A stretch of DNA of 36,103 nucleotides, taken from NCBI GenBank assembly GCA_002692065.1, contig NZJX01000013.1:32431-68533 (forward strand), written 5' to 3'. The notes below the pieces were generated by a model, which worked only from the letters and a program-made list of their open reading frames with translations, was not told the origin of the DNA and searched no databases. The position numbers were made by a program, and so were the translations under genes. Of the stretch, positions 26,311-34,414 are shown in pieces (the first letter of the stretch is position 1; every line of letters starts with the position of its first letter). The stretch comes from Flavobacteriales bacterium (GTDB lineage: Bacteria > Bacteroidota > Bacteroidia > Flavobacteriales > UBA7430).

Positions 26311-28788
26311 TTAAAAATCATAAAAATTTCTGCGTTTATTTAATTTTAAATCTTGAAGGACTTGAGATTTAACATTAATTGTTAAATTATAACTTTGATG
26401 AAATCCAAATGGAATCCAGTTGAATCTCATTTCCCAGCAATGTAAATCTCTGTATATATCAATTGAGGTATAAGATAAATAATTATTATTAAAATCATAA
26501 CCTGAATTAAATCCTACATTCCATTTTTTTGTTAATTTAAAATTTCCATTGAAGTTAAATGTTTGAATTATATTTTTTTCAAATGCAGGTTTTAATATTG
26601 AATATTTATAATCTAAACTTAAATTCCATGGAATATTGAAATCTATATAATTATTAAAGTTTTCAAATATCCAATCAATTTGGTTTAAATCATTTTGGTT
26701 ATTAGTTTCATTTTTTAAAACTTCAGGCTTTTTTGAGTTATTTAAATCCCAATTTATTGCAAAGTTGAAGAATGTTAGTCTTCCGATGGATATTTTATCT
26801 AAAAAAATATATTCATTTATAATATTTCCATTCTTATCTATTTTATAAGGATTAATCGTTCCATTAAATTTTATCATCATTTTTGGAAATAACTCAGTTC
26901 TCCCGCTAAAGTTTATATTTGATATTTTGAATGAATCTGCTGCTAAGTTGTAGTTTGTGTTAAAATTCAGATTTCTAAGAATACCAATTTTTTTAATTTC
27001 TCCATTAGATTTTCTAATTTTTAATTCTAGATTATTATCAAATCCAATATTAATATTTTCATATTCTCCACTTGGAGCTGTAGAAAATATATTTTGTTCA
27101 AAATATGAATAATGTCTCTTGTCTCCATCAGAATTAATTTGAATTTTGTCGTAATATTTCCATCTTCTATTGCTAAAATCTGGCCTATATGTTAGAGAAA
27201 TATTTGGTGTAAAAATATGTCTAAGAGCAATAAATCTTTTAGAATTAAATTTATATAAACCAAATAGTTTTGTGTTAATATTAAGTGATGTATTAAAATC
27301 TCTAACAGTTCTAAAACCATTCAATGTATCAGTGATTAGTAATTGATTTAATTCATCCCAATTTTTCTCTATTCTTTGATTATACCATCTTTCTGAATAG
27401 TTTATGGACGGATTTATATTAATATTCTTAAAAAGTTTAAATGTTGATTTAATAGGTATTCTATGAATTATACCGTAATTAAATTTTTTTATAGATTCTT
27501 TTTTGAAAAGAAGGGAATCAATAGTGTTAATTTGATTTCTTAGGTTAGAGGAATAGTTTAAATATATTTTTTCATACCACTTTTCTTTTCCAATTTTATT
27601 TTTTCGTTTAAAAGGTGTTATTCTATTCGTGTTTAAGTTTAAATCAGGTAAATTTAAGTTAATAGAATTATTTAAGGTATTTTGACTGTGTCTAAAGTTT
27701 GCTGAGATATTCAAAGGATAATTAGGAGATGAATATAAATATGAAATATTTGAATTTAGAGTATTTTGTAAATATTGATTAGTTTGATATGAATTAAGTT
27801 GATTGTATGAACTAGATCCAGCATTAATTGATGCTTTAAAAGTTCTATTTGGATGAGATTTATTATCTTGATTATGAGTCCAATTTAAAAAAAAATCAGT
27901 TTGATTAATATAATTATTCAAGTTTTTTTCTCCTACAATATTTTTTGAATATCTTAAACTAAAATTACCATTATAATTATATTTTTTTTTGTAATTCAAA
28001 TGAGAATTTAATTGCCAGGAGCCCATAGTATATATGTCTCCTAAGAGTGTCATATCAACAAAATCGTTTATAGAGAAATACCAACCACCTTGTCTCAAAA
28101 AGTAACCTAAATTAATTGAATTTCCATATGATGGAAGAATAAATCCGGAAGTTTTTTTATTTTGGATAGGAAAAAAACCAAATGGTATAAGAAGAGGAGT
28201 AGGTATATCTGATATTACTAAGTTTGCTGGACCACTAATAATTTTTTCGTTAGGAATTACCTTAATTTTTTTTGCTTTGATATAAAAGTGTGGATCCGGA
28301 TGGGAACATGTAGTATATTTACTATCATTTATAAAAAAATAATCTTCATTTTTTTTTAAAATATTACCATGAATATAACTTTCACCATCATGAGTGATCA
28401 TATTTTTAATTTTTCCTTTTTTTGTACTATAATTATAGGCTAAATATTCACATTCATATAAATTATTATTTTCTTTAAAAATTATTTTTTCAATGATATT
28501 ATTTAAACTATCAATTTTTGGTCTTGCGTAAATCATATTTGTTTCCCAATTTATTTCAATATAATTTGCAAATAGCTCTATTTCCTGATATGAAATAAAA
28601 GCATTTTTATATAAAAAAATTTTAAATTCATTATACTTAATAATTGTTGAATCTAATGCAGAATACTTTAATGTAGAGTCATGAAATATTGAATTATCTC
28701 TATTGTTACTATTTTGAGAATATAAATTCAAGTTAAACAAAAGACATATAGTTATTAAAATTATATTATATTTAAATTTTAAAGACAA
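26311..28788 (-). CDS. lptD: LptD-like outer-membrane LPS assembly protein
   Basis: An 825-residue protein with a signal peptide (1-25, ending LYSQ), an OstA-like N-terminal region (about 40-180) and a long beta-barrel region rich in Asn, Tyr and Phe up to the C-terminus. The family signature TTCSHPDPHFYI (159-170) followed by ISGPANLVISDIPTPLLIPFG (185-205, split here by nothing unusual) is clear, as is the C-terminal HCWEMRFNWIPFG (783-795). Cys 113, 161 and 784 could form the disulfides that LptD needs, by analogy only. It inserts LPS into the outer leaflet with LptE. First gene of a minus-strand run with ddl and meaB; divergent from the amidase gene. Confidence 0.88.
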   Translation of the reverse strand: MSLKFKYNIILITICLLFNLNLYSQNSNNRDNSIFHDSTLKYSALDSTIIKYNEFKIFLYKNAFISYQEIELFANYIEINWETNMIYARPKIDSLNNIIEKIIFKENNNLYECEYLAYNYSTKKGKIKNMITHDGESYIHGNILKKNEDYFFINDSKYTTCSHPDPHFYIKAKKIKVIPNEKIISGPANLVISDIPTPLLIPFGFFPIQNKKTSGFILPSYGNSINLGYFLRQGGWYFSINDFVDMTLLGDIYTMGSWQLNSHLNYKKKYNYNGNFSLRYSKNIVGEKNLNNYINQTDFFLNWTHNQDNKSHPNRTFKASINAGSSSYNQLNSYQTNQYLQNTLNSNISYLYSSPNYPLNISANFRHSQNTLNNSINLNLPDLNLNTNRITPFKRKNKIGKEKWYEKIYLNYSSNLRNQINTIDSLLFKKESIKKFNYGIIHRIPIKSTFKLFKNININPSINYSERWYNQRIEKNWDELNQLLITDTLNGFRTVRDFNTSLNINTKLFGLYKFNSKRFIALRHIFTPNISLTYRPDFSNRRWKYYDKIQINSDGDKRHYSYFEQNIFSTAPSGEYENINIGFDNNLELKIRKSNGEIKKIGILRNLNFNTNYNLAADSFKISNINFSGRTELFPKMMIKFNGTINPYKIDKNGNIINEYIFLDKISIGRLTFFNFAINWDLNNSKKPEVLKNETNNQNDLNQIDWIFENFNNYIDFNIPWNLSLDYKYSILKPAFEKNIIQTFNFNGNFKLTKKWNVGFNSGYDFNNNYLSYTSIDIYRDLHCWEMRFNWIPFGFHQSYNLTINVKSQVLQDLKLNKRRNFYDF

Positions 28789-28819
28789 AGGATTTTCAAT
28801 TTATTTTTATTTATGGTAA

Positions 28820-28827
28820 CAAATCTA
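28820..28827 (-). promoter_or_regulatory. Candidate -7 element for lptD
   Basis: On the minus strand the bases read TAGATTTG, an exact match to the Bacteroidota -7 consensus TAnnTTTG, 32 bases upstream of the lptD start. A matching TTG -33 element at the usual spacing is not seen, so this is tentative. Confidence 0.3.
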
Positions 28828-28849
28828 ATTAAAAAAAAATCTAATAATT

Positions 28850-29980
28850 GTGAAACGATTTATATTTAGCTTTCTTCTTATTTATTCTTTACCTATCTGG
28901 TCATACTTATATAATTTTAAATCTAATTATTCATTAAAAAAAATTGTAATTGACCCTGGACATGGTGGTAAAGATCCTGGTAATCTTGGTACTGGAAGAT
29001 ATGAAAATAAAGAAAAAGATATTGTATTGGATATTTCCTTGAAATTAGGAAAATACATAACTGAAAATTTAAAAGATGTTGAGGTTATTTATACAAGAAA
29101 AAATGATACTTATCCTGAACTATACGAGAGAACCTCTATGGCAAATAGTGAAAAAGCTGATTTATTTATATCAATCCATTGTGATGCTTTTCAGGATCCT
29201 AGAGCTTATGGATCTTCTTCGTTCGTCTTAGGACTTAACCATGGAAATCACTCAAGAGTTGCCATAAAAGAAAATCCAATTATTAAAACGAAAGAGGACA
29301 AAGTTAATTATGGGAACTTTAATATAAATAGTCCAGAATATCAAATAGAAGTCTCTTTATATCAGAAGTTATATGAAAAAAATAGTCTTAAACTTGCTGA
29401 GTTAATACAAAATCAATTTAGAGAAAGAGTTAAAAGAAAAGATAGGGGAGTTAAAAGAGAACCATTGTATGTTACTAGTAGAGTAGCAATGCCATCAGTT
29501 TTAATTGAATTAGGATTCCTAACTAATAAAAAAGAAGAGGATTTTTTGAATTCAAAAAGAGGAAAAGAGTATATGGCTTCAGCCATATACAGAGCTGTAA
29601 AAGATTATAAGAATATTCAAGATGGGGTATTGAATGATTTAGAAAATATAATTTTAAAAAAAGATTTAAATAGTGTTATTGAGAACGAAGATGATTTAAA
29701 TGAATCAGTATTTTTTTCAATCCAGATTTTTACTTCATCAAAAAAAATTGATCCTAAAGAAATTAATAACATATCAAATTTATATTTTAAAATTCATGGA
29801 GATACATACAAATATTATGTAGAGAAAATTGACACATACTCTAAAATAAAGGAAGTTCAAAAAGAAGTAATTAGTTTAGGATATGAAGATTGTTTTATAG
29901 TTGCATTTCATAAGAATAAAAAAATCAATTTGAAAAAATATTTGCAAGAAAAAAAAATAATTTATGATGAAATATTCTAA
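28850..29980 (+). CDS. N-acetylmuramoyl-L-alanine amidase (Amidase_3) with SPOR-like tail
   Basis: A 376-residue zinc amidase that cleaves the bond between MurNAc and the stem peptide, usually at the division septum. A short N-terminal signal segment is followed by the Amidase_3 domain (about 31-252) with zinc ligands H38 (DPGHGG), E52 and H110 (SIHCDA) and catalytic E220 (IELGF). Residues about 286-365 read like a SPOR-type peptidoglycan-binding domain (FFSIQIFTSSKK). The start is GTG, because no in-frame ATG or TTG lies just upstream. It overlaps the MCE gene by 17 bases and is divergent from lptD. Relative of AmiA/B/C. Confidence 0.9.
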   Translation: MKRFIFSFLLIYSLPIWSYLYNFKSNYSLKKIVIDPGHGGKDPGNLGTGRYENKEKDIVLDISLKLGKYITENLKDVEVIYTRKNDTYPELYERTSMANSEKADLFISIHCDAFQDPRAYGSSSFVLGLNHGNHSRVAIKENPIIKTKEDKVNYGNFNINSPEYQIEVSLYQKLYEKNSLKLAELIQNQFRERVKRKDRGVKREPLYVTSRVAMPSVLIELGFLTNKKEEDFLNSKRGKEYMASAIYRAVKDYKNIQDGVLNDLENIILKKDLNSVIENEDDLNESVFFSIQIFTSSKKIDPKEINNISNLYFKIHGDTYKYYVEKIDTYSKIKEVQKEVISLGYEDCFIVAFHKNKKINLKKYLQEKKIIYDEIF

Positions 29981-30875
29981 AGAGTTAGTTATTGGTTTAT
30001 CTTCAATTTTAACAATCATATGCTTTATATGGGGATATAATTTTTTAAAAGGTAAAAATATTTTTAATAATAAAACTGAATTTTATGCTTTATATGAACA
30101 TGTCCATGGATTAGAAACAGGGCAACCAGTAACATTCAAAGGTCTAAAAGTTGGACAAGTTTTAAATATTATTTATGAACAAAATATGAATAACAATTTA
30201 TTAGTTCATTTCAATTTAACCAGGGAAATAAGTTTTAGTTCAGATTCAAAGATTAATATTTATGATATTGATATAATGGGATCTAAGGGTTTAGAGATAA
30301 TACCTGGTTATAGAGATGACATTGCTGAAAATGGTGATACTTTGGTTGGAAGTGTAAAAATTTCAATTACTGATCAACTTACAAACGAATTTTTACCAAT
30401 TAAAGATGGAACTGAGTCTCTATTAAAAATATTAGATTCCACCTTATTTTCTATAATTAATTTAACTGATAATATAAATTTATTTATCAATGAAAATAAT
30501 AATAAATTTTCCAGTTTTATCTATAACATTGATACATTATCTTATTTAATTTTAGGTTATCAATCAAAAATAAATTCAACAATTAAAAATTTAAATAATA
30601 TTATTGAAGAAATCAATAATTCAAATCTGACAAATTCAATTAATAAATCTAATGATATACTGGGAAAAATAGATTATTTGTTAAATGATATAAATAAAGG
30701 CAGAGGAAATCTCGGTAAAATAACAAAAGACAGTCTTTTATACAATGAAGTATCATCTACTTTAAAAAATTTAAAGGAATTATTAAAAGATATGAAAAAA
30801 AATCCAAAAAGATATGTCAATTTCTCTCTCTTTGGAAGAAAAACTGAAATTTTAATTGATACTTTGAAACATTAG
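29964..30875 (+). CDS. MCE-domain (MlaD-like) lipid-transport protein
   Basis: A 303-residue protein with one N-terminal membrane helix (about 7-27) and one MCE domain (about 38-115; HVHGLETGQPVTFKGLKVGQ then DIMGSKGLEIIPG), then a helical, Asn- and Leu-rich C-terminal part. This is the MlaD layout; MlaD hexamers carry phospholipid between membranes with the MlaFE transporter. MlaE/MlaF are not in the window. Two ATGs in a row (29964, 29967) both lie inside the end of the amidase gene, so the start is uncertain by one residue and translation is probably coupled. Exact partners and substrate are unknown. Confidence 0.87.
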   Translation: MMKYSKELVIGLSSILTIICFIWGYNFLKGKNIFNNKTEFYALYEHVHGLETGQPVTFKGLKVGQVLNIIYEQNMNNNLLVHFNLTREISFSSDSKINIYDIDIMGSKGLEIIPGYRDDIAENGDTLVGSVKISITDQLTNEFLPIKDGTESLLKILDSTLFSIINLTDNINLFINENNNKFSSFIYNIDTLSYLILGYQSKINSTIKNLNNIIEEINNSNLTNSINKSNDILGKIDYLLNDINKGRGNLGKITKDSLLYNEVSSTLKNLKELLKDMKKNPKRYVNFSLFGRKTEILIDTLKH

Positions 30876-30895
30876 AATTAATTATTTTAAAAACA

Positions 30896-30918
30896 TTATG
30901 CTTGCATAACTTTTTTTT
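30896..30918 (+). terminator. Terminator-like hairpin after the MCE gene
   Basis: TTATG (30896-30900) and CATAA (30905-30909) can pair around a CTTG loop, and eight T (30911-30918) follow. The stem is short and AT-rich, so termination would be weak or partial. It lies 20 bases after the MCE gene stop and 22 bases before the next gene. Confidence 0.35.
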
Positions 30919-30940
30919 ATTAATTTTATAAAAAAAAATT

Positions 30941-32230
30941 TTGTTCGTATCTAATATTGTTTTTTTAATTATTTTTTTGGTATCTATTTTTATTTTTTCA
31001 AAAGAGATGTCAAGAATTAGGTATAACATTTCTTTAGGTAAAGATATTAATAGATATGGTAATAAAAAACAAAGATGGGTCCAGATGTTTAAAGTTGCAT
31101 TTGGTCAAACAAAGATGGTTGCTAGACCAATAGCTGGCCTTCTTCATGTAATAATATATTCAGGTTTTTTAATTATTAATATTGAATTAATTGAAATTAT
31201 CATTGATGGTATATTTGGAACTCACCGTATATTGTCCTTTTTAGGAATCGTTTATAATTTTTTAATAGCTTCTTTTGAAATATTAGCTTTTCTCGTTTTA
31301 ATTGTGTGTATTATTTTCTTAACCAGAAGAAATATTATTAAAATTAAAAGATTTATTTCCTCAGAAATGAAAGGTTGGCCTAAATTAGATGCTAACCTTA
31401 TTTTAATTTTTGAGATTTTTTTAATGTCAGCTTTTATTTTGATGCAAGCTTCAGATTTAGCGCTTCAAAATATTAATTATCCACATTATATTAAAGCTGG
31501 TTCATTTCCGGTAAGTAAATTTTTACTTCCACTTTTTCAGGATTTAAATCCTGAAAAAATTTATTTTTTTGAAAGATTTTTTTGGTGGTTTCACATAATT
31601 GGAATCTTTTTATTTTTAAATTACCTCCCTTATTCTAAGCATTTACACATTATTTTTGCTTTTCCTAACACCTATTATTCAAATTTAAATCCAAAAGGAC
31701 AATTTGAAAATATGGAATCTGTTAAACAAGAAGTTTTAGCAATGATTAATCCTAATAATCAGAATCCCCCTTCATCAGATGATATTAAATTTGGAGCAAA
31801 AGATGTAAATGATCTTAATTGGGTTCAATTAATGAATTCTTACTCTTGTACTGAATGCGGTAGATGTACTTCAGAGTGTCCAGCTAATTTTACTGGTAAA
31901 AAACTTTCTCCAAGAAAAATTATGATGGATACAAGAGATAGATTAGAAGAATTTTCAAAGAATATATCATTAGGAAAGTCCGATAACAAATCTTTATTAG
32001 GAGATTATATTTCAAAGGAGGAGATATGGGCTTGTACATCCTGTAATGCTTGTACTCAAGCTTGTCCAATTAACATTGACCCTTTGTCAATAATTTTAGA
32101 TTTAAGAAGATATTGTGTAATGGAGGAGTCTTCTGCTCCATCTGAATTAAATATGATGTTTAATAACATTGAAAATAACGGAGCTCCATGGCAATTTGCA
32201 TCTTCAGATCGATTAAATTGGAAAGAATAG
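30941..32230 (+). CDS. Membrane b-cytochrome-like protein with two [4Fe-4S] clusters (HdrC/NarI-type)
   Basis: A 429-residue integral-membrane iron-sulfur protein. Membrane segments fill about 1-20, 65-128, 152-175 and 212-240. Histidines in or near helices (H69, H95, H218, H234, H236 in SKHLHI) are candidate heme b ligands, as in NarI-like domains. Two ferredoxin motifs follow: C303-C306-C309-C313 and C365-C368-C371-C375, each CxxCxxCxxxCP. The next gene supplies the CCG partner. By analogy to fused proteins of this kind, the pair may pass electrons between a cytoplasmic donor such as ETF and menaquinone; this is inference. The start is TTG: an in-frame stop at 30929 leaves only an ATT as an upstream alternative. 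Confidence 0.82.
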   Translation: MFVSNIVFLIIFLVSIFIFSKEMSRIRYNISLGKDINRYGNKKQRWVQMFKVAFGQTKMVARPIAGLLHVIIYSGFLIINIELIEIIIDGIFGTHRILSFLGIVYNFLIASFEILAFLVLIVCIIFLTRRNIIKIKRFISSEMKGWPKLDANLILIFEIFLMSAFILMQASDLALQNINYPHYIKAGSFPVSKFLLPLFQDLNPEKIYFFERFFWWFHIIGIFLFLNYLPYSKHLHIIFAFPNTYYSNLNPKGQFENMESVKQEVLAMINPNNQNPPSSDDIKFGAKDVNDLNWVQLMNSYSCTECGRCTSECPANFTGKKLSPRKIMMDTRDRLEEFSKNISLGKSDNKSLLGDYISKEEIWACTSCNACTQACPINIDPLSIILDLRRYCVMEESSAPSELNMMFNNIENNGAPWQFASSDRLNWKE

Positions 32231-32237
32231 TTATAAT

Positions 32238-33029
32238 ATGAAAAATCATTCCACATTAGATGTTCCAACAATGGCAAATTTATTTTCTCAAAATAAAATC
32301 CCTGAAATTTTATTTTGGGTTGGTTGCTCCGGAAGTTTTGATGATAGAGCTAAGAGTATTACAAGATCATTTATTAAAATATTGAATCATTTAAAATATA
32401 ATTACGCAGTATTAGGTGTTGAAGAGTCTTGTACTGGAGATCCAGCAAAAAGAGCTGGAAATGAGTTTCTATTTCAGATGCAAGCCTTCACAAATATTGA
32501 ATTATTAAATTCTTATAAAATAAAAAAGATAGTAACTACTTGTCCTCATTGTTTTAATACTTTTAAAAATGAATATCCTCAGTTAGGTGGAGATTTTTCA
32601 GTTATGCACCATACTCAATTTATTCAGTACTTGATTGATACTGGTGAATTAAGAGTCAAAGGTGGGAGTTTTAGAGGAAAGAGGATAACATATCATGACC
32701 CTTGTTATCTAGGGAGATCAAATAATATTTATGATGCTCCCAGAAGTTTAATTAAAAAACTCGATATTGATTTAATGGAAATGAATAGAAATAAAGATAA
32801 TAGTTTTTGTTGTGGTGCTGGGGGTGCTCAGTTATTTAAAGAGTCAGAAAAAGGAATCAAAGAGATAAATAATGAGAGATCAGAGGAAGCTTTAAATCTT
32901 AATCCAGATATAATTGCAGTGGGATGTCCTTTTTGCAAGTCTATGTTGATGGATGGAACTAAATCAAGTGATAAAAATATTGATGTTTTAGATATTTCAG
33001 AATTGATTGTTAAATCAGAAAACTTATAA
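32238..33029 (+). CDS. Double-CCG (HdrB/GlpC-type) Fe-S protein
   Basis: A 263-residue cytoplasmic protein with two CCG domains, as in HdrB, GlpC and LutA. The first has C30, C65 (EESCTGDPA), C102 and C105; its second motif has one Cys instead of two, as seen in related families. The second has C156 (HDPCYLG), C191/C192 (FCCGAGG), C230 and C233. Such Cys sets hold unusual [4Fe-4S] clusters in HdrB. It starts seven bases after the membrane Fe-S gene and is three bases from the next gene, so the three are surely co-transcribed. The natural electron donor and acceptor are not known. Confidence 0.86.
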   Translation: MKNHSTLDVPTMANLFSQNKIPEILFWVGCSGSFDDRAKSITRSFIKILNHLKYNYAVLGVEESCTGDPAKRAGNEFLFQMQAFTNIELLNSYKIKKIVTTCPHCFNTFKNEYPQLGGDFSVMHHTQFIQYLIDTGELRVKGGSFRGKRITYHDPCYLGRSNNIYDAPRSLIKKLDIDLMEMNRNKDNSFCCGAGGAQLFKESEKGIKEINNERSEEALNLNPDIIAVGCPFCKSMLMDGTKSSDKNIDVLDISELIVKSENL

Positions 33030-33032
33030 TTA

Positions 33033-33542
33033 ATGTTAGTTGAATTTGATAAGATTAGCCAAGATGGTGAAATTTTTATATTTCAGTCCAATATATTATT
33101 GACAAAAAAACAAATTTATTTTTTAAAGAATGAATTATCTTTGTTTCTTAAAACTTGGCATTCACATAATGAAGCACTTAAGTCGTCATTTGAGGTAAAG
33201 TATAGTTATTTTGTAATTATTGGTGTTGATAAGTTTAATTCTACTATTTCAGGATGTTCAATTGATTCTCTCAATAATTTTTTTCAAATCTTACAAAAAA
33301 AATTAGGTAATAATTTTTTTGATAGATTAAATTTTTATAAAAAATCTCATGATAACAAAATAAATATTTATAATATCAATGATTTAAAAAAAATGATAAG
33401 TCAAAGTAAATTTTCAAAAAATGAAATTTTTTTTAATAATTTAATTAAGGAAAAAAAAGATTTGATTTTGAATTGGGAAACTAGAATAGAAGATCATCCT
33501 TTTATTATGAAAATGATAAAAAAAAAGGTTGGTATTCTTTGA
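33033..33542 (+). CDS. Conserved protein of unknown function with SGCSID motif
   Basis: A 169-residue soluble protein with no signal peptide or membrane helix. I recognise the pattern from Bacteroidota: TWHSHN (41-46), SSFEVKYSYFVIIGVD (51-66) and SGCSID (73-78), with the only Cys at 75. I recall such genes being labelled ABC transporter ATPase, but no Walker A, Walker B or ABC signature is present, so I reject that name. It is three bases from the double-CCG gene, so it may help that Fe-S module; no function can be assigned. Its last bases form the left arm of the hairpin at 33524-33554. Confidence 0.85.
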   Translation: MLVEFDKISQDGEIFIFQSNILLTKKQIYFLKNELSLFLKTWHSHNEALKSSFEVKYSYFVIIGVDKFNSTISGCSIDSLNNFFQILQKKLGNNFFDRLNFYKKSHDNKINIYNINDLKKMISQSKFSKNEIFFNNLIKEKKDLILNWETRIEDHPFIMKMIKKKVGIL

Positions 33543-33554
33543 ACACCAACCTTT
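33524..33554. terminator. Strong hairpin terminator between converging genes
   Basis: AAAGGTTGGT (33524-33533) pairs perfectly with ACCAACCTTT (33545-33554); after an A-C mismatch, TTC (33535-33537) pairs with GAA (33541-33543) around a TTT loop. Nine A (33518-33526) become a long T run on the minus strand, so it is a strong terminator for the minus-strand barrel gene, which ends 20 bases away. In the plus direction the T run is short. It overlaps the end and stop codon of the gene at 33033-33542. Confidence 0.85.
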
Positions 33555-33574
33555 AAGTTATAAGATTTATTATG

Positions 33575-34273
33575 TTAGAAGAATAAACTAAAGTTGACTC
33601 CAAGATTAAAGTGAGTACCTTTAACATCAGAAGATTCTACAATTAATGCTTCTTGATTGTATTCTTTAAGTTCTCCATTTCTAAAAGTTAAATTCATAAA
33701 TGGTTCAACAGCAAAATGTTCTCTCCAAACTATAGTATATCCAAGTCCTAAGTTGAAATTTAATGTCTGTTCAGAGTTTTCAACTACTTGAAAATAATCA
33801 GGATTATTTCCATCAGAATACATTATCATTTGAGGGTTTCCACTTGCATCAAAAGATGCAATGGCACCGGGTGTATTTGGAGCAACAATATCACCAGCAG
33901 AATTAACATGTTGTTGGTATATACCCATAACAGGGCTATATTCTTCGACACTATTACTTCTACTACTAAGTGATATTTCAGTGAAAAGATTGTTAGATAC
34001 ATAATATCTACCAAAAACACCAATTTCTGCAAGATTAGAATTTAATTCATATGTTGGTTTATCAACATTGTCACTAGCAAAATTTATTAAGGCTCCAATA
34101 GCAATACCATCTTGAACAAAATATCCAACTTTGGGAGTAATTTGCAGATTTAACCATCCTGTTTCAGATAATTGGCTTCCAGCACCCAATAATATTGTAC
34201 CTTTCCTAGTTTGAGCCGTAGTTGTTAAAGTTGTAACTAAAACAAAAAGAATTGAAAGAAGAATCTTTTTCAT
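33575..34273 (-). CDS. Outer-membrane beta-barrel protein (small porin-like)
   Basis: A 232-residue exported protein. The signal peptide (1-20, ending TTTAQ) is followed by alternating strands typical of an 8-10 strand barrel (GTILLGAGSQ, VGYFVQDGIAIGALI, LAEIGVFGRYYV, LGLGYTIVWREHFAVEPFM), and the last residue is Phe (NLGVNFSLFF), the usual BAM signal. A long stretch without barrel pattern (about 107-167) is probably a surface loop. Its sequence is richer in Gly, Pro, Asp and Ser than its neighbours. It appears to be a single-gene unit: its own terminator lies 20 bases downstream and a 141-base gap upstream. Substrate unknown. Confidence 0.82.
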   Translation of the reverse strand: MKKILLSILFVLVTTLTTTAQTRKGTILLGAGSQLSETGWLNLQITPKVGYFVQDGIAIGALINFASDNVDKPTYELNSNLAEIGVFGRYYVSNNLFTEISLSSRSNSVEEYSPVMGIYQQHVNSAGDIVAPNTPGAIASFDASGNPQMIMYSDGNNPDYFQVVENSEQTLNFNLGLGYTIVWREHFAVEPFMNLTFRNGELKEYNQEALIVESSDVKGTHFNLGVNFSLFF

Positions 34274-34414
34274 AATTTTTTAGATTAATTTCTATTAATT
34301 GTTATTTCTTACTATTAAGAAAGCGTGAATTTAAGAAAAAAAAATATAATAAAAGCAAATTATTAGAAAATTATATGGTTTAGAGATTCAAAGTTTGATG
34401 ATTTATATGTAAAA

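Noticed and set aside
33033-33542. ABC transporter ATPase
   Set aside because: No Walker A, Walker B or ABC signature; length 169 is too short.
34274-34414. Small RNA or regulatory element between the barrel and OstA genes
   Set aside because: I saw no stable hairpin or exact TAnnTTTG on the minus strand; left unannotated.
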